From Phymatolithon calcareum (lineage: Eukaryota > Rhodophyta > Florideophyceae > Hapalidiales), in assembly GCA_977006965.1 (NCBI GenBank), contig OZ345360.1, positions 1,798,001-1,862,000 of the forward strand: a stretch of DNA of 64,000 nucleotides, given 5' to 3'. The position numbers and the translations under genes were made by a program. Under the pieces are notes generated by a model. The model saw only the letters and a program-made list of their open reading frames with translations. It was not told where the DNA came from and did no database searches. Of the stretch, positions 50,853 to 62,590 are shown in pieces. How positions within the stretch are numbered: the stretch's first letter is position 1; each line of letters starts with the position of its first letter.

Positions 50853-52199
50853 CTATTCGTCCGCTCGCTCTTCTACACATCTAAAGTTGATGAGCAGGGT
50901 CAGGCTTCCACGAACTTCATCATCGAACTTTTCACCAAAAGTCCAGGTATCACTACATTGATACAATGTAGCTATCAAATGGTTGCCATCCGCCTTCATA
51001 TCGGTAAACAGCAATGTCTCGAACTTATTTTTCTTTTCCGAAACAAGCTTGCACATCACTTGAAAGTAGTACGGGTCCAAATCTTCAGCCAAGAACAGGG
51101 ACGGATTTTTCGAAGAGATTCTCTGTTCAAACTTGAAAACAAGTTCAAAGGCCGCAGAATGCAATGCGACCCTCGCTGATATCACCCAGTTGTTGCACAC
51201 AAAAAAGTATGGAGACGTCGGAGTTACCATGAATTCGCTCTTCAACTTTCCCAGGGGAAGTGCAAAATCTGCACCAACGGAAGTTGCTTCTGGATACATT
51301 AACGTTTCAAATTTAACCCCTTTACGAGGATAAATGTGTGGCAAATAAACACCGGCAATACTCATCCCTTTTGACAAATATGTCTCCATTGCCTTGCATA
51401 ATAGCAGCTTCGGTAGAAAATCGACATCTCCCACAACTTTTTGTATGTCAGTCTTGCTCAAGAGCTCAAAGTGCACCTTGGAGAGAAGAATGTCTAAACT
51501 GGAATTCCTTGATTCCGCAGCCGCGGCCCAGGACTTAATACTTTTGTACTTGCAGTACTCAGTTGCAATGAGTTCCTCTGAAGAAAGGAAATCTGCCAGT
51601 TCGTTTGCTGTCAAGGTATTGAAATCATCGCCCGCTTCAAATATCTCTTCGTATCTCTGGACAACAAACAGAAACAGGGAGTCAGTTTCGTCCATGCAAC
51701 CCAGCAGCTTGGCCTTGGAGAACAATGAAACACAGTTTTCGACAGTTGCAGACTTCACAACTGCCGCGCCCGCGATTTTCAACAGTCCAAAGATTTCAAA
51801 GCGATGAGAGAGCTCCAAAACCTCACAAGCCAATTTTTCGTCCATGTTAAGTGCATCGTTAACATCAATGCAATACGCGAAATCCAGGACTACAGACATT
51901 GCATCTGGAGTGGTCTCTCCGACAATAACTTTGCCAGCATGTGCTTCCGAGAAGCTTCCCGAGAAAGCATTGGCGAAGAAAGGGCATAGACTTGTGACAA
52001 TCAAACGATGAATTGGAAACTCCTCATCACCAACGCAAATTATGCCATCGCAAAACTGATGATCTCGTCTCGCGTAGGCTAGCAGTGCTCTTGGCCGAAC
52101 TGAACCTTTTGGAAAGCGCGATGTTAGCACAGTAGAGCCATTCGTCTTGCTGCGATTGCTTGACTGCTTGTCTTCACATTTATCGAAGTCCGAAGGCAT
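50853..52199 (-). CDS. BTB-BACK domain protein
   Basis: 448 residues from ATG at 52199. The BTB/POZ domain is at about 47-150 (CDGIICVGDEEFPIHRLIVTSLCPFFANAFSGSF, then FAYCIDVNDALNMDEKLACEVLELSHRFEIFGL). A BACK-like helical region follows at about 155-270. The C-terminal part (about 290-448, ending CSDTWTFGEKFDDEVRGSLTLL) looks like a beta-rich substrate domain, not kelch and not recognised. BTB-BACK proteins usually link CUL3 ubiquitin ligases to substrates. That role here is inferred from the family. A partial paralogue of its last 200 residues lies at 57824-58427 beside the Fanzor gene. Confidence 0.85.
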   Translation of the reverse strand: MPSDFDKCEDKQSSNRSKTNGSTVLTSRFPKGSVRPRALLAYARRDHQFCDGIICVGDEEFPIHRLIVTSLCPFFANAFSGSFSEAHAGKVIVGETTPDAMSVVLDFAYCIDVNDALNMDEKLACEVLELSHRFEIFGLLKIAGAAVVKSATVENCVSLFSKAKLLGCMDETDSLFLFVVQRYEEIFEAGDDFNTLTANELADFLSSEELIATEYCKYKSIKSWAAAAESRNSSLDILLSKVHFELLSKTDIQKVVGDVDFLPKLLLCKAMETYLSKGMSIAGVYLPHIYPRKGVKFETLMYPEATSVGADFALPLGKLKSEFMVTPTSPYFFVCNNWVISARVALHSAAFELVFKFEQRISSKNPSLFLAEDLDPYYFQVMCKLVSEKKNKFETLLFTDMKADGNHLIATLYQCSDTWTFGEKFDDEVRGSLTLLINFRCVEERADE

Positions 52200-55100
52200 C
52201 TTAAGGCAAATTACGCCCACGGCTCGCCGTGGATAGTATGGAGAGCGGGAGTAAGGGTAAAATAGCTAGTGCGATGTCGCTCTGAGATGGGCTTACATCC
52301 ACCTGATCCGATGAAGTACGGGACGAAGGGCCTACAATTGCCCCACCGAGACGACCGCTGGACCCATGAACGTCATTATCGTGTGCCCATCCGAGCGACG
52401 GCGACCGAAGTATCCAAGCCCTTCGGTCGCCACTAAAGTGACACGTTTCTGCGAGGCATAGATCCATTATTATTGGTCATCTTGTATGAGATCCAAGATT
52501 GATCTTCTTCAAATTTTCCTCATGGGATCTAGTTATCATACTAGGATCAAGATCTCAACAGTCAAACCCCTCTAGCTGCAAACTCTCAGGCTGAAAAACC
52601 TGCAAACCCGCAGACCAACGTCCTTTCTTGACCTCAAAAGCCCAAATTTTAGTGTCTACGGCAAACTTTCAAACTGGAAACAGCGCAAAAGAGTTCCTAT
52701 AGTTTTCCTTAGTTTTTGAGTGTTCTTTTCATATGAAGTGTTCAATGTAAGATGCCGATCGCGAGATATTAGGTCGAAAACTGGAGGACTGTGGTGTCTC
52801 TTTCTGTGGTCGAACGGTCACTTGCGCCTCGCGTTAGCCACCGGTTGGTACGATCAACAGACTGGTTGCTCACGACGCAGAAGAGAAAGGTGGGAATTAG
52901 ATGGCGGTCCGGCAAGGACTTCGCATTAGACCAAGAAGCAATGTACTTTCCATAGTCTTTAGTGTTATAGCATAGAGGGGAAAATGGTGAGACGAAAAGG
53001 GTGACGTACCGCATGACCTCTCCGGCTGTGGACAGCCTGTAGGTCGCCAGTGAACTTCTTCTGCAATATGCTGGAGCGCTTGCATGATCTTGCGAGTATC
53101 ATCGTAGTCAGCTGACCTTTAAAACTGGTCGTAGCCTAGCGCAGGAAAGCCGAGGGTGTAGATGAGCGCCCCTACAATGGGACGTCCTCCAGATGGCCGG
53201 AGTTGCGAGCCTCAAATCCAGGATTGTTGACACTCAGTGCCTAGGCGATAGTACCCGGGTGGGTGAGTAATAAAATGTCCACAGCGACAGTAACTTTCTG
53301 GACCTGGAGGTAGAACCATTTGTTCTGCGCGGGTGTGCTCAGAAATGCTGGCTTCCACAATAGGCGCACCAACTGGACGGTGTATGCATAAGGATCGCTC
53401 AATTTTTACCTGTCAACGATAGGTGGATATTTGAAAATCCGTAGAGCTCCGCGATGGACAGAAGCACCTTGAGAGGGAACAAAGGCTCTTGAAGAAGTCG
53501 TTTACGAAGATGGAAGATGGAACAGGCAATAATATGCCATCGTTTCGCATAATTTATGCAGCTTTGAATTATCGGTCGGTGCCGAACAGGAAGGGTGGCC
53601 GGACTCGTAGCGCTACAACTATGGATCGGATAGACATCGATCACGGCAGACGAAATTGTCAGGTACAACGCAAAGCCCTTGTCCGACTGCTTCAAGAACC
53701 CGGAAGAGCGCTTCGGAAAAACTGCATCAAGGCCAAGATTGCGAGCGCCAACTTGGCACTCGCGATCTTCGCCTTGATGAGTTTGTTTCTCTGAGACGCT
53801 TGGGCCTTCGTGAGGGCTGTGGTGTTCTCAATGCTTGAGTTCGCTATATTGCAGTACTGCGATTATAGCGGCGGGTTGAGTAGCGCAGAAATGACCATCG
53901 AATCCGGATTGTGGTCAAAGGACAAACTGAGCCTCGCGCGAGCCGCATCGTGTACGATCCCGCGGCTGGATGATCGCAAGTACGTGGTCGAACGTTAGAA
54001 AGAGGAAAGACCGAGACCTGTCGTGGTAACAAAGGCCAGAGCGTAGACTCTTGGAATGATAAATACAGACTATAGTTATTGATCGTATTGCGTTGTGACG
54101 AACTGGAAAGGTAAAGAGGGGAGCAGGGGGAACAACTATCGCACGAGCTCGCGAGCCACTATGGCCGGTGAGTGTAATCCAAGCATCAGATCATAGCTCA
54201 TGTCGACACTTCCTGTGTACTTCATCAAAACGGACATCAAACAGATGATCAATGCAAAAAAAACAGTTCTTAAAATCAAATAGCACGAAAAAACGAAATT
54301 CAAGCAAATCTGGGTAACGTCACCCAGTTGATTGGAAGTCCCAAACAGAGGACAGGGGATATTAACTTAGTAAATACGGCAAACTTCGTGAGTATGTAAG
54401 TAATTTCCCGTTTTATTAAACGTCCTCAACAACGCTCATGAGGCTTCGAGGGAAATGCGTTTCAGCAGATACGCTCTTATAGGTTCGATAATTTATTCAA
54501 GTCCGCGTAACCCCGGTTAACATTGCAGCTTTAGCTGCAAGAACCCTCCCCCGGAAAAAAGGTGCAGGGAGCTTGGGGTCCATGACGAAATTGTCTGGTA
54601 CTTGAAACGGTAGTGGTGCGATGAAGCAACGCGATAAGAAATGATCCGGCTGCAAAAATGTGCCTCGGGGAACCCACGGATGTGCCGTGATGATATGCCG
54701 TGCGCGATAGAAGCAATTGGTGTGAAACAGAAGCTACAATGCGCTTTGAGGAACCTGCGGTCTAGTCACGTTGATGTACCGTACGGGATAGGAGCAGATG
54801 GATCTGTATCTCCGGTTATTCGGAAGGGATGCGGATTATACAACGGGAACAAGACATAGACGGCCTTGTTTATTGTCTTAATGACGTTGATGGGAAAATG
54901 TAGAAGATGATGATGAAGAAAGAGGCAAGGATGGCATGATAAGAATGCTACGCTAAACACATGAATGAAAATATCTATCAATTATCGAGTCTGGTATTGG
55001 ATGCACCAGATTGGTTGGTGCATATTTCGAATGTTGTGTCGAGGCGAGGCAAGAACTGGATGCATGGATTATGGATATCTACACAGCCTGCATATTCGGA

Positions 55101-57823
55101 TGACATCCATGTAGCATGTCACATGCTACATGTGCCGCACAACAGTTTAACAGTCCGCTGGTCAGATTTCCTCTTCCATATCGTCGAAAAAGACGATGAC
55201 GGAGAAAACGAACTGGTGAGCTTTTCCTATGGTATTAAACTCCTTTTGGGTGAAACGCCTCACGGCTGTCCAGAGAGAGATAGATGGAATCGAGCGCAGC
55301 GCGATGCAAATGCAAGATGGGAGGCGAGTTCACCGCGCGGCTTCTTGTTTTCTTTCCGGCGGTGCTGCCTTTATTTACGTATATATAGAGAAGCAAAAGA
55401 AAGGCAATGTAGATGATGAATGTTTTTCAAAGAGGGATTACCGAAGCAACGAGAGGTATAACACCCGACATGTAGTCGTGGCGCAGACGACCGTTAGCGC
55501 TACGGGGGTCAGCAAGCACAGCTTGTATCGGCGTTCATTCGGTTTTCTTGTGGGGATAGCGAAAGGTCTTCGCATATGCGTCCCTTGTGTTAGCAAAGTG
55601 AGACAGCGGAAGGTATCCGCTTCTGTGTTCATAGGGGAGCACCGGCCACTGCTGATACAGTGTAGGTACGGTGCGCTAGTGGGCGCCCATTTCAGGGTCG
55701 CCCAGGGGAACTGATATGCATTGTTTTGATACAAGTCAAGCAACTGGCTTGATATCTCATACCCAACAATGTTGAAGGCCGTGACCGGCTTTAGCCACGT
55801 GAGAGCAGGGTGGGTGTTGCATGGGCCAGCTGATATCTTCCGAGGTGCTCCTCGAGATTGCTGATGAGGATTGGTACGGTACCCCCTAACTTGTCTTCAA
55901 GAAGTGTTGTGCTTATTGGGGGGAACCGACCGAATGCCCACTTTACCGCTAATTGGTGGTGTCACGTTTTCGGGAGTCTGATGATCACCGGCTTGAACCT
56001 TGGCAGATCGTACGCATTGATTTTCTGTGTGTTCAATTGAATGCAAAAGAAGTATTACCTATAAAACGTATCTGCTAAGTCTTTCTCACCTGCGTCTCGC
56101 ATCTTTGAGAGCGGCCTCGTCCGTGAAAAAGACTGCCGCTTACAAATTGAAAATCCCCCAACTTGCCCACAATAACATTAACGTCGAGAATTACTCTGGG
56201 TCGCTCATGGCGCAACAGTATGTTCTAATTGCCGCACACGGAAAAATCAAATCTTGGAGAGACCGTCTACATCGGCAAGTACCTTGATATGCCTGGAGAG
56301 AACGCTTGGTGACCCAGGCCACTGTACGTAAAGGCTACCGGAGCAAGAGGTGAAACACGAAAGCCGCAGTGCAGCACAACTACATGGCATTCAACTATTT
56401 TACTTGGATGCGCCGGTCAAGAACGTAGAACAAGGAATGGTCTTTCTTTCTTTATTGCAGGTTTTTGAAGTTGGCCTAGAACAACTCCACATCCTTACGG
56501 CTACAGTAGACTTTAACAGATACGAGTGGTACCTGACGTCACCACAGCACTGAGCTGCACAAATTGCAGACCTTCAGGGAGCTTAACATCAATATCTCTA
56601 CGCAGCCAACCTTCAGCCGACGTCCTTCAAAGGGATGACCCGGGTTGGAAACTACTTAGGATGCTCACGGTAGCTGTTCATCTCGCTACATTCTTTCATC
56701 TCCTTCTGTTCTCTATCCCAGCTTCCTTGAACATTGCGGCACACCACTCAGGGCGGAATCCATGTACTAACAAACTACCAGAAGGTGATAGTCTTCTCCC
56801 ATGGGGAGGCCGGAGATGATCACTCTTAACGTCGATTGACATAGACCTGTGCCATGCAGGCACGGTCTCGTCGCTGAATATGGAGAATTGGCAGAACAAG
56901 AATGCAAAAATTATGTGGTACGCTCGGCAGTTTTCTATATTGTTGGCCAAGATGAAAGCCATAATGTATTGAAAGATACTCATGAAGGCCTCGTGGAGCA
57001 CTGGTTAGCACGTCGAAACTCTCCTGTCCTTGTTCACAGCGATTCGGTCCAGCAAGAAATAATTCTCAAATAATTATAGAACATAATAGGAACACAGGTA
57101 ATCTCGATCCCCGCGAGGTGCCAGAACTTCAGAACTTTAGAGAACACAATAGACCTGTTTCGGGCATGTGCGGTCAGCGGGAGGAACCCTTGAGGAAATT
57201 GCATCCTATAATGCTGCCAGGTCTGACCCAGCGAATCCAGAGTTCGACCTGGTCAACCCCTGAACTTCCGCTTCCCTAAACTAATCTACAAGAACAAAAA
57301 GCGATGGGAGGGTGGAAGAACAAAAGAAAAAATTGCTCGATGCGGTCGAACGGTTGGAGGCAATTGTTGCACGACTGCACCTTGGTTTCATGCTTTTGAG
57401 ATGCACGAGCTCTAGGGTTTAGACGTGCTATGATCTTGAGCTCGGAATCATTCGATACATTGGATTTCGGTTCGCTGTTGTTCGCCGCTGGACCAACTCT
57501 CTTGGCGGTTACTGACGGCTACGAACTAGTTATGATAAACTCGACGACACACATTGAATCGGATCGTCGTGCGGCCAAACGGTGCTGTGGTCAAACCGTG
57601 TTGTACACGTGGTTCAATGTGTGCCTTTGCGCTTCGACGCGTAGGACATTCTTCTTCGTCGATGGTTTGATAAACGCTCTTCTGCGTTCGTTGAAATTGT
57701 ATTACATTCGGTTGTTACTGTAGATGTTTCATCCAGTGGACTCGACTTCAGAACGATCAGATTCCAGACTTTCAAATTGTTACGAATAACCACCTCGCGT
57801 TGCCCGTTCTTCCGTTTCGTTTA
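52200..57823. other. 5.6-kb gene-poor region
   Basis: There are only short, unrelated frames on both strands. The longest with an ATG is 54961-55416 on the plus strand (151 codons), with a possible splice donor near 55216 but no recognisable domain. A 12-base inverted repeat with a one-base centre lies at 55108-55132. No RNA gene or transposon domain was recognised, and decayed repeats are likely. Confidence 0.5.
55108..55132. repeat. 25-base inverted repeat (12-base arms, 1-base centre)
   Basis: The arms CATGTAGCATGT and ACATGCTACATG are exact inverse complements around a single C. Confidence 0.9.
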
Positions 57824-58427
57824 CTATAAAGCTTGAGCTCTCAAGTTGATGAGCAATGTTAGGCTTCCGCGAATTTCATCATCAAACTTTTCACCGAAGG
57901 TCCAGGTATCACTACATTCGTACAAATGAAGTTCGATATTATTGTCATCTGCCTCCATATCTTTGAACACCAATGTCTCCAAATTGTTTTGCTTTTCCGT
58001 AGCAATTTTGCATATCACCAGGAAACGGTACCGTGCCAACCGTGCCAATTCTTCAGACAAGCTAAGGCGCGAATCTTCTGAAGAGATTCTCCGTTCAAAT
58101 TTGATAATAAGCACAAAGGCTGCAGATTGCAGTTCAACCCGCGCAGACATCACCATATTGTTGCACACGAAAAAGTATGGAGTCATCGTTGTTGCCAAAA
58201 ATTCGCTCTTCAGCTTTCCCAGGGGAAGCGCAAAATCTGTCCCCAGCGAAGCTGTTTGTTGATAAAATAATTCGTAAATATTTTCCACCTTAGGAGGATA
58301 TATGTCTGGCAAATAAACACCGGCAATACTAATCCCCTTGGACAAATATCTCTCCACTGCCTTGCATAATAGCGGCTTCGGAAGAAAATCGACATCTTCC
58401 ATAACTTTTTGCATGTCAGACTTGCTC
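57824..58427 (-). pseudogene. 5'-truncated BTB protein paralogue
   Basis: The frame from 58427 (first Met at 58414) to 57824 matches residues about 248 to the end of the BTB-BACK protein at 50853: DVDFLPK, CKA, YLSKG, SIAGVYLP, DFALPLGKLKSEF, YFFVCNN, CSDTWTFGEKFDDE and RGSLTLLIN are shared. Homology stops sharply at GCTC 58427, which corresponds to 51458 in the intact gene. The BTB and BACK parts are absent on the other side. The remaining frame is open to a stop, with a changed C-terminus (LRAQAL). It is either the residue of a gene split by the neighbouring Fanzor-bearing insertion or a partial duplication. Confidence 0.8.
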
Positions 58428-58516
58428 TTTATTTCCGCGCGTGTGCGGCCCTCGATAGGAGTATAAAGAGAAATGTATGTAAATTCAAAGAATCTAAAAA
58501 TGAAGAGACAAGCAGC
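58428..58516 (-). other. short stretch between Fanzor stop codon and BTB homology (candidate element end and guide-RNA region)
   Basis: 89 bases with AATAAA (minus strand) just before the BTB homology. In TnpB and Fanzor systems the non-coding guide RNA overlaps the 3' end of the ORF and runs to the element's right end, so this stretch plus the 3' part of the ORF is where it would lie. This is inference; no RNA structure was established. Confidence 0.4.
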
Positions 58517-61153
58517 CTATGCGTGAGTGCAGCGTGAAGGACTGCTGAGATGGGACGGTCGGGGCAATCCCAGAAGCTGATGGAGACCCACAGTGGCAAT
58601 ATTTGTCGCTCCGTTGGTGTCTCGGTCAATTGATTCGATAGAACAGCCTTTGCTCTCGCCTGTCGGGTTGTTCGTACAACGAAACACACGGGAGCGGTGA
58701 TTGCCTTGCAGAGTGTGTCCACACTCTTTGCAGCGTATAGATGTTCTGAATTCGTCGACCAGGACGACTGGACAGAGAAGCGAGAGCGCACGAAGAAGCC
58801 TCTTGCGCGGACAAGGACCGCGCGAACCATGACCAAACTCCGCATTACCGAAAAACAACACGCGCTTCCTCCGGTACAAATCTTGTTTGAGTTTCCGCTT
58901 TGCCGCACCGCGGCTCGTCGAAGTTCGCAACTCTTCATTTTCAGCTCCAAAGGCAAGAGTCTTTGCCATTTCTTGGATGTTTCGCGATTTGGCGCGGAAT
59001 CGAGCAAAGCGTTGGCGACGTGTGTTCTTGGAAAACAATTCGCGGCACATGACCGTCAATGTACTGTAGACAACGTTGGCGTATGCAGCACTTGCACCGG
59101 CACGCTTTAGCGACACTTGAGAAAAGTCGTTGAGCGCTGCTCGGTAGGCCTCATTTTCGTTGCGACGTGCAGCCTCGTTCTTCTCCGCGACACGCGCCAG
59201 CGACTCGAACCTGTAGGTCTTGTGGGAAACATACTTAGTTGATTTCTCGATGTCCTTCGCCTTCATCGCATCTTTGACTTCTTGTGTATTATGAAGCGAT
59301 AGGTCCACTTCGGCTCTCACGGTGGTCCCTATCTTGACTTGTCCCGGGTCGAGGCCAATGACCTGGTAGGTTCCTTGAAATTCCGGCCGAATGGTAAGCG
59401 CGTTCTTAAACAGACCCTTCGTGTTCTGCGATATGTCGAAACGGCGTCGTATGGAGTGGTACCCTTTTTGATGCAGTTCACGCACACCGGACGGAAGAGG
59501 CTCCTTGGGAGGCTGTCGGGTGGAATCAGCACTTGGTCGAGCGACTTCCGTATGCTCCTTCTTGGTTATCGTAGCTAACAAGACCTTGATTTGCAAACCA
59601 TCGGAGGAAATGTTGCACACAAGCCAAGGAATGGGGCCGTGTTCGTTGTGTTTCTGCTCGGCGTACCGTGCGTCGTCGGGAACCCAGGAGTGTTGGACGC
59701 ACAGTGGAATTCCTCGCCTTAAACATCTCTTCTGGCGTAGAAGTTTTCTTTTCTTCTTCTTCTTCTTCCTCCTCCGATGTCGCGGGAGCTTGTTGAAAGC
59801 CTTGCGGTGCATTACTTTTCTCTTCTTGCCGTTCGCCCTCACAGGAGGAGGTCGGTAACGATCGATCTTGCGCTTTGAATGGAAGTCAAAAAATGGTGTC
59901 CACCACGTCCGACTCCCTACTGCTTTCAAATCTTCTTCCGAAATAACGCCGGGAGCGAGCTGACGTACGGATTCGTTGTCGTAGTGCACAAATGCGTACT
60001 GCAATGAATACAAGGGGAGTAGAGTGAAAGGCTTGGGAAGTGAGTCAAGACCGGGGACTTTCTTCTCGTTGAATAGAGACTTTCTCGACTCTTCCACCGC
60101 GGCTCTTAGCTCATGCACTTGTTGGTCTGTGATCGACTCCGCTGTATCGAACCACGGCGGAACGGGAACTTCCTTGAGCAGACTCATTTGCGCGACGATC
60201 CTTTGCTTGTCGTACTTCCCATGAACGCTAGGGAAGTCAACATACGGCTGGGCACTGTCCACTTCGGAGCGCACTCGCGACGCTTCGTCGTACAAAGGAC
60301 TTACTTCAAGCCTGAAGTGATATAATACTCGGAGCTTTGAAATAGGGGATTGAAATTCCCTGACGTCATCAAAAAGCGCACGGAAAATCGGCATCATGTC
60401 GAAAAGACCATCTCTCCAGCTCGCGATTGTGTTTCGGTGGCAAAATCGGTCAATGATTTCTGTCGCTCGGTCGGCTGTACTGGCCATGGCGGCGTTGAAT
60501 AGAGCTTCGGATGCTTTCTTCGTCATCTCGTGGAAGTTGTCTAGACCGAGATCATTCCAGAACCTCTGTTCGATGAAGCATTGAATATGCCGTCCTGCGG
60601 ATTGATCAAAATGGTCTTCCACATGCCGCTTATTAGCTGCTGACATGTTGCGCGAGAGGACACCGAGTGGTCGCTTGATACAATTTCGCATTTTCTCCAA
60701 GGTCTGGGGCCCGAGCCCGTGTTCTTCGTCTTCGTGGTGTCTGTGAACATAGTTCACCAAATGAGTCCTGACAGCAGCGTACTGTTCTAGATGAAGAATA
60801 CGCGGTTCGCTTTTCTTGTTCGGAGCACGCATCTTGTACGTTGCTAAGTGAAGATCGATGTGCCGCAATACGCCGGCGTTGAATACAATCCTTGAACCCG
60901 CAAAACAGACCGCAGGGTCATCCAAGAGCACGTTCAAGTACACTGACACCAAGTGTCTTAGAAGGCCGAGTACTTTAGCATTCGTGTGCAAGTTGTGAGT
61001 CAACTTGGTCTTGTCCAAGTCATTCTTGATGCACGCATCGACCGATGTCGTGACTGTGCGGACCTTGAATGAGAACGTTTTGATTCGCTGATTGGCTGCA
61101 AACTCTTTCAGCTCTTCTCGGACCTTCTTCGGGATAGCGGCCCCGTCGGACAT
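58517..61153 (-). CDS. Fanzor1 (eukaryotic TnpB-like RNA-guided endonuclease), intact
   Basis: 878 residues from ATG at 61153. The N-terminal two thirds is variable and helical. A strongly basic stretch at about 443-477 (KKRKV, then RHRRRKKKKKKRKLLRQKR) suits a nuclear localisation signal. RuvC-I is QVIGLDPGQVKIG with Asp602. The usual RuvC-II position (LFFGNAEFGHGSRG) lacks the catalytic Glu, and the alternative Glu801 stands in VDEFRTSIRCKECG, as in Fanzor1. The zinc ribbon uses Cys808, 811, 826 and 837. RuvC-III is SIDRDTNGATNIA with Asp845. This fits the published Fanzor pattern of D, TS, four-Cys finger and RD. No stop or frameshift is seen, so it may be active. The frame stays open upstream to 61294 without ATG. 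Confidence 0.93.
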   Translation of the reverse strand: MSDGAAIPKKVREELKEFAANQRIKTFSFKVRTVTTSVDACIKNDLDKTKLTHNLHTNAKVLGLLRHLVSVYLNVLLDDPAVCFAGSRIVFNAGVLRHIDLHLATYKMRAPNKKSEPRILHLEQYAAVRTHLVNYVHRHHEDEEHGLGPQTLEKMRNCIKRPLGVLSRNMSAANKRHVEDHFDQSAGRHIQCFIEQRFWNDLGLDNFHEMTKKASEALFNAAMASTADRATEIIDRFCHRNTIASWRDGLFDMMPIFRALFDDVREFQSPISKLRVLYHFRLEVSPLYDEASRVRSEVDSAQPYVDFPSVHGKYDKQRIVAQMSLLKEVPVPPWFDTAESITDQQVHELRAAVEESRKSLFNEKKVPGLDSLPKPFTLLPLYSLQYAFVHYDNESVRQLAPGVISEEDLKAVGSRTWWTPFFDFHSKRKIDRYRPPPVRANGKKRKVMHRKAFNKLPRHRRRKKKKKKRKLLRQKRCLRRGIPLCVQHSWVPDDARYAEQKHNEHGPIPWLVCNISSDGLQIKVLLATITKKEHTEVARPSADSTRQPPKEPLPSGVRELHQKGYHSIRRRFDISQNTKGLFKNALTIRPEFQGTYQVIGLDPGQVKIGTTVRAEVDLSLHNTQEVKDAMKAKDIEKSTKYVSHKTYRFESLARVAEKNEAARRNENEAYRAALNDFSQVSLKRAGASAAYANVVYSTLTVMCRELFSKNTRRQRFARFRAKSRNIQEMAKTLAFGAENEELRTSTSRGAAKRKLKQDLYRRKRVLFFGNAEFGHGSRGPCPRKRLLRALSLLCPVVLVDEFRTSIRCKECGHTLQGNHRSRVFRCTNNPTGESKGCSIESIDRDTNGATNIATVGLHQLLGLPRPSHLSSPSRCTHA

Positions 61154-62590
61154 GGCGGCAAGCCGACGGAACGGTTTCACAGCGCCATGAAGGATGGATG
61201 GTGGTGGCTTGGGGGTATGCAAGTGCTGTGGTACAACATCGAGTGGCGACAGAGGTTTAAAAGTACCACCAACCGAAAGCCATGTAGCATACAAGACGAG
61301 GAGCTATTTTCGGAATCCACATGCTTTGCTCACCAAACGAAAGGCCCGGTCACAGCCTCTCAGGTTGCCAGATCCCATACGATATGCAGTATATCGCTCC
61401 GGTGCAGGGATATGGCGACTGAGCACCATGAATGAGACTCAGTTTCTTGTACAGCTCTTCGAATGAACAGATGGACGTATTTAGAAAGGGGACGTTGGGT
61501 GCAAATAAATCGATCGGAATAGAGCGACGCAGCGCAAGTCTCGAGATATGAAAGGACACCCGGAATAAAAGCTTCATAGAGAGGGCGGCCGCAACGGCAT
61601 ATGCGGAGAAGATAAGAGTGACTGCTTGCATCATGGTGGAAGGCGCTCAAAGCGTGCAGGTTAGAGTGATCGGATAGCGGTTTTCGACGCACGTGCGAGG
61701 TGAAGTCAGTACATTGTTGTTGATCACCATATGGGGATGAAGACAGGCGAGAGGGGTTTGTACTTTGCGAAGGGGAACAGGTACAGACTTTACAAATGAT
61801 CATATGTGGCGAAAAATAGAATGTTTTAGCCGGGGAAAGTAAAAAGAGGGGGAGGAAAGCATATTTTCAGTGCATCAAAAAAATAAATAATACCCCGTAG
61901 TTGTTTCTGCACACAAAATTATGAGGGAATTGATGTATATGCAAAATTAGTGAATTTTCACTAGTGAATTTAATGTACTCGTGTACACCTGTCAAGGTGT
62001 ATTCGAGAACGTCACCCAATAAACGCTCACTGGTTACAGAGCGCAAAAGCACTTGACAGAGGGGCCTTCTTGAGAATGCTTTGGGATATTCAGGGATATT
62101 TTACAGAATACATGTATGCTGTAAAGAGTTGATCAAAAAAGCAAAGGAGAGTCCCTGAATGGATGCGATGAGATTTAGTTCCTCAGCCAGCAGCCCGCGA
62201 AATAAGCTGGATTAACTGCTCGCAAATGAGCAGATTAATCAAAATTATGACAATAATTGAGACAATCAGCAAAACTGTCAAAAGAAAGGTACGCGCTTTC
62301 TAAACAGGCTAAGGCATCAACCATGTCTTGCTCTGTAGCACAGTCTTGTGATAGTAAGCTCAGAACTTAGAAAAATAATATGTCTGAAAAAGTGTGGTCC
62401 ATGCTGAATATCTCTTATGGCTTAGTCTTACTGATGTAACCAGAGCATTGGAATTATTTATTTATTTTTATTCTTTTCTCGCGCAGTGTCGAGAATAAAT
62501 ATCAAGACTGTTGAGCGCAGAAGGAATAAATTATTGTATTTAAGTTCAGTGAGGAATAAATAACTGGTTATTCCCAATTATTGGATCCAT
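61154..62590. other. 1.4-kb region between Fanzor and hAT genes
   Basis: AT-rich from about 61800 on. No BTB N-terminal sequence is present. Near the hAT 3' end, GGAATAAAT-like units recur (about 62500, 62522, 62553), and CAGTGTCGAG at about 62485 looks like a possible hAT terminus. A small hairpin (GGAATAA and TTATTCC) lies at about 62552-62573. Confidence 0.45.

Noticed and set aside
53399-53695. short minus-strand frame that briefly looked like a retrotransposon fragment
   Set aside because: No reverse transcriptase, protease or integrase motif could be found in any frame.
54961-55416. 151-codon plus-strand frame with a possible splice donor near 55216
   Set aside because: No domain was recognised and the composition after 55216 changes. 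Evidence is too weak for a gene call.
58697-59110. 137-codon plus-strand frame
   Set aside because: It is antisense to the RuvC and zinc-ribbon region of the Fanzor gene.
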